A DNA stretch of 6,466 nt from Prevotellaceae bacterium UBA1720 (GTDB lineage Bacteria > Bacteroidota > Bacteroidia > Bacteroidales > Bacteroidaceae), in assembly GCA_002317475.1 (NCBI GenBank), contig DCIS01000001.1, forward strand, positions 1-6,466, in the 5' to 3' direction. How positions within the stretch are numbered: the stretch's first letter is position 1; every line of letters begins with the position of its first letter. Shown piece by piece: positions 4,924 through 6,466 of this stretch. The position numbers were made by a program, and so were the translations under genes. The notes beneath the pieces are model-generated. The model saw nothing but the letters and a program-made list of their open reading frames with translations, searched no databases and was not told where the DNA came from.

Positions 4924-6466
4924 TCAATTCGAACGTAGTGTTGCCTTGCCTGCCTTTAATGTAGACTTGGTTGAAATGTTGATGGTTCCGGATTTCTGAT
5001 CGCAGCGAACCACGATTAGGGCACGACCCTTGTAGGTAGTGACATGCGAGGAGGTCTTGGGCTCGATGTCCTTGAAACTGGCAGAGGCTGCTGCGAGGAG
5101 GGAGCCTGCACCACTGACGTTGACATCCACGGGAATGGCAGCATTGGGACATACATGGCCCTGCTTGTCCACCACCTCCATCACGATGTAGGAGAGGTCC
5201 TGACCATTGGCCTTGAGGGTGGTCTGCTCAGGAGTGAGACGAATAGCGTAGGGCTGGCCTACAGTAACAAGGGTAGTACTGGCACATGCCTTACCCGAGG
5301 CATCACAGGCAACGGCGCGCAGGGTACCGGGCGTATAAGGCAAATCTACATGCCAGGTATATTTGTCTTTAGTAGGGTCCATCTTGATGAATCCTATATA
5401 TTCGTTGTTTAGGTAAAGATGTACTGACGGTGCCTTACTGTATATCTCGATTTCCATACTCTTGCCCTCATAGCCTGGCCATGTCCAAGACTCCCAGGTG
5501 GGCCATACCGACCAACTGGTTTCGGAGATAGTACCGCCTTCCTTATGATAATCCTCGGGTTCCCGTACCGCCATGTAGATGAAGTTGGGGTCACCCTCCT
5601 TCACATTCCAGAGCATGTCGCGATAGTGAGAGATGGGTTTGCGCCACCCTGTGATGTCCACATCACCGCAGTAGGCACCATGGAAGGGGAAGTGCTTCTT
5701 CTGATAGTGCTCGCCACGAGGTTCGTCCTCGTAGTAGAACTGACCGATGCCTGATTCGCCCAGATAGTCCAGACCTGTCCATACCATATCGCCGATGATA
5801 TAAGGACGCTCGAGGGTGTGCTGCCAGTTCTTGAAGGCATCACGAGGAAAACTCTCGGTCTGCCACATGACACGGTCGGGACAACGCTCGTGATCACTCT
5901 CGGACTTGTGCATCATGTAGTTGTAGCCCACGATATCGAGCACCTCGGCATGAGGATCGAAGATCTCCCAATCACTGTCCCACGAACAGAGTGCCTCAGT
6001 GACAGGACGTGTGGGGTCGAGAGCGGTGATGACAGCCTTGAACTTACGGGCTGTTTGTACGACGCGTATCTCCTTACGCTCGATGACCTCGTTACCAATG
6101 CTCCAGCAGATGATGGAGGGATGATTACGGTCACGCAGCACCATGGCAGTGAGGTCCTGCTGATACTCCTTGTCAATGACTTCGTGATAGTCGTGAGCAG
6201 TCTTCTCGGTGTACCAACCATCAAAAGCCTCGTCGATGACGAGCATACCCAGACTATCACAAGCATTGAGGAAGGCGGAGGTCTGAGGATTATGGCTGGT
6301 GCGGATGAGATTGAAGCCAGCCTCCTTCATCAGTCTGACCTTACGAACCTCGGCCTGATCATACGCCATGGCACCAAGGACACCATCATCGTGATGCACG
6401 CAGGCTCCGTTGATGAGGATGGGTTGACCATTGAGGCGGGCACCTTCCTGAGCATCGTATGTGAAG
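4924..6466 (-). CDS. GH2 glycoside hydrolase with DUF4982-like and GH2_C5-like domains, C-terminal part (cut by right window edge)
   Basis: This is the last 513 codons of a GH2 retaining exo-glycosidase. Numbering from the first full codon, the TIM barrel spans about 10-300. It opens with LNGQPILINGACVHHDDG (11-28) and contains RTSHNP (55-60), the acid/base Glu126 in SIGNEV (122-127) and the probable nucleophile Glu204 in WQTESFP (201-207). VWTGLDYLGE (228-237) follows as is usual in the family. A DUF4982-like domain (about 335-400, with VHLYLNNEYIG at 348-358) and a GH2_C5-like Ig domain (about 406-510, with YKGRALIVVR) close the protein. VHHDDG in place of the NRHE form of E. coli LacZ puts it in another GH2 subfamily than the gene at the left edge. 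About 300 N-terminal residues, including any signal peptide, are missing. It is likely to act on beta-galactosides or related beta-linked sugars such as glucuronides; substrate cannot be fixed from sequence. Both catalytic residues are intact. Confidence 0.93.
   Translation of the reverse strand, partial: FTYDAQEGARLNGQPILINGACVHHDDGVLGAMAYDQAEVRKVRLMKEAGFNLIRTSHNPQTSAFLNACDSLGMLVIDEAFDGWYTEKTAHDYHEVIDKEYQQDLTAMVLRDRNHPSIICWSIGNEVIERKEIRVVQTARKFKAVITALDPTRPVTEALCSWDSDWEIFDPHAEVLDIVGYNYMMHKSESDHERCPDRVMWQTESFPRDAFKNWQHTLERPYIIGDMVWTGLDYLGESGIGQFYYEDEPRGEHYQKKHFPFHGAYCGDVDITGWRKPISHYRDMLWNVKEGDPNFIYMAVREPEDYHKEGGTISETSWSVWPTWESWTWPGYEGKSMEIEIYSKAPSVHLYLNNEYIGFIKMDPTKDKYTWHVDLPYTPGTLRAVACDASGKACASTTLVTVGQPYAIRLTPEQTTLKANGQDLSYIVMEVVDKQGHVCPNAAIPVDVNVSGAGSLLAAASASFKDIEPKTSSHVTTYKGRALIVVRCDQKSGTINISTKSTLKAGKATLRSN

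Overview
The window looks like a chromosomal segment of a Bacteroidota bacterium, most probably Prevotella or a close relative. The evidence is two perfect Bacteroidota-type -7 boxes (TAnnTTTG), the absence of Shine-Dalgarno sequences in front of the genes, two different family-2 glycoside hydrolases (GH2), a membrane protein resembling the Bacteroidota-restricted DUF6057 family, and an unusual lipoprotein with PD40 beta-propeller repeats. Base composition is near 50 % GC in genes and AT-rich between them. The genus is inference.

Layout: (1) 1-979, minus strand: the secreted N-terminal part of a LacZ-type GH2 enzyme, cut by the left edge. (2) 980-1191: a 212-bp divergent control region with one promoter on each strand and three small dyads. 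(3) 1192-3240, plus strand: a polytopic membrane protein with a long alpha-helical C-terminal domain (DUF6057-like). (4) 3241-3339: a gap that starts with ten tandem hexamers (GAARRC) directly after the stop codon, followed by two small hairpins. (5) 3340-4875, plus strand: a lipoprotein with a CxxCH haem-c-type motif and four PD40/TolB-like repeats. (6) 4864-4891: four tandem ATTAAAA heptamers that carry the lipoprotein stop codon and give stops in all six frames. (7) 4924-6466, minus strand: the C-terminal 513 residues of a second GH2 enzyme with DUF4982-like and GH2_C5-like domains, cut by the right edge.

The two hydrolases probably remove terminal sugars (beta-galactosides or related beta-linked sugars) from glycans in the periplasm or at the cell surface. 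They belong to different GH2 subfamilies, so they probably do different steps. The two plus-strand genes form one likely transcription unit driven by the promoter at 1136-1166. They may form an envelope module, with a membrane protein carrying a helical-repeat domain and a membrane-anchored propeller lipoprotein that may bind haem. The function of that pair is not established from the sequence and is the most interesting question here. No RNA gene, CRISPR array, insertion sequence or SusC/SusD pair is visible, and no stretch over 300 bases lacks a gene.
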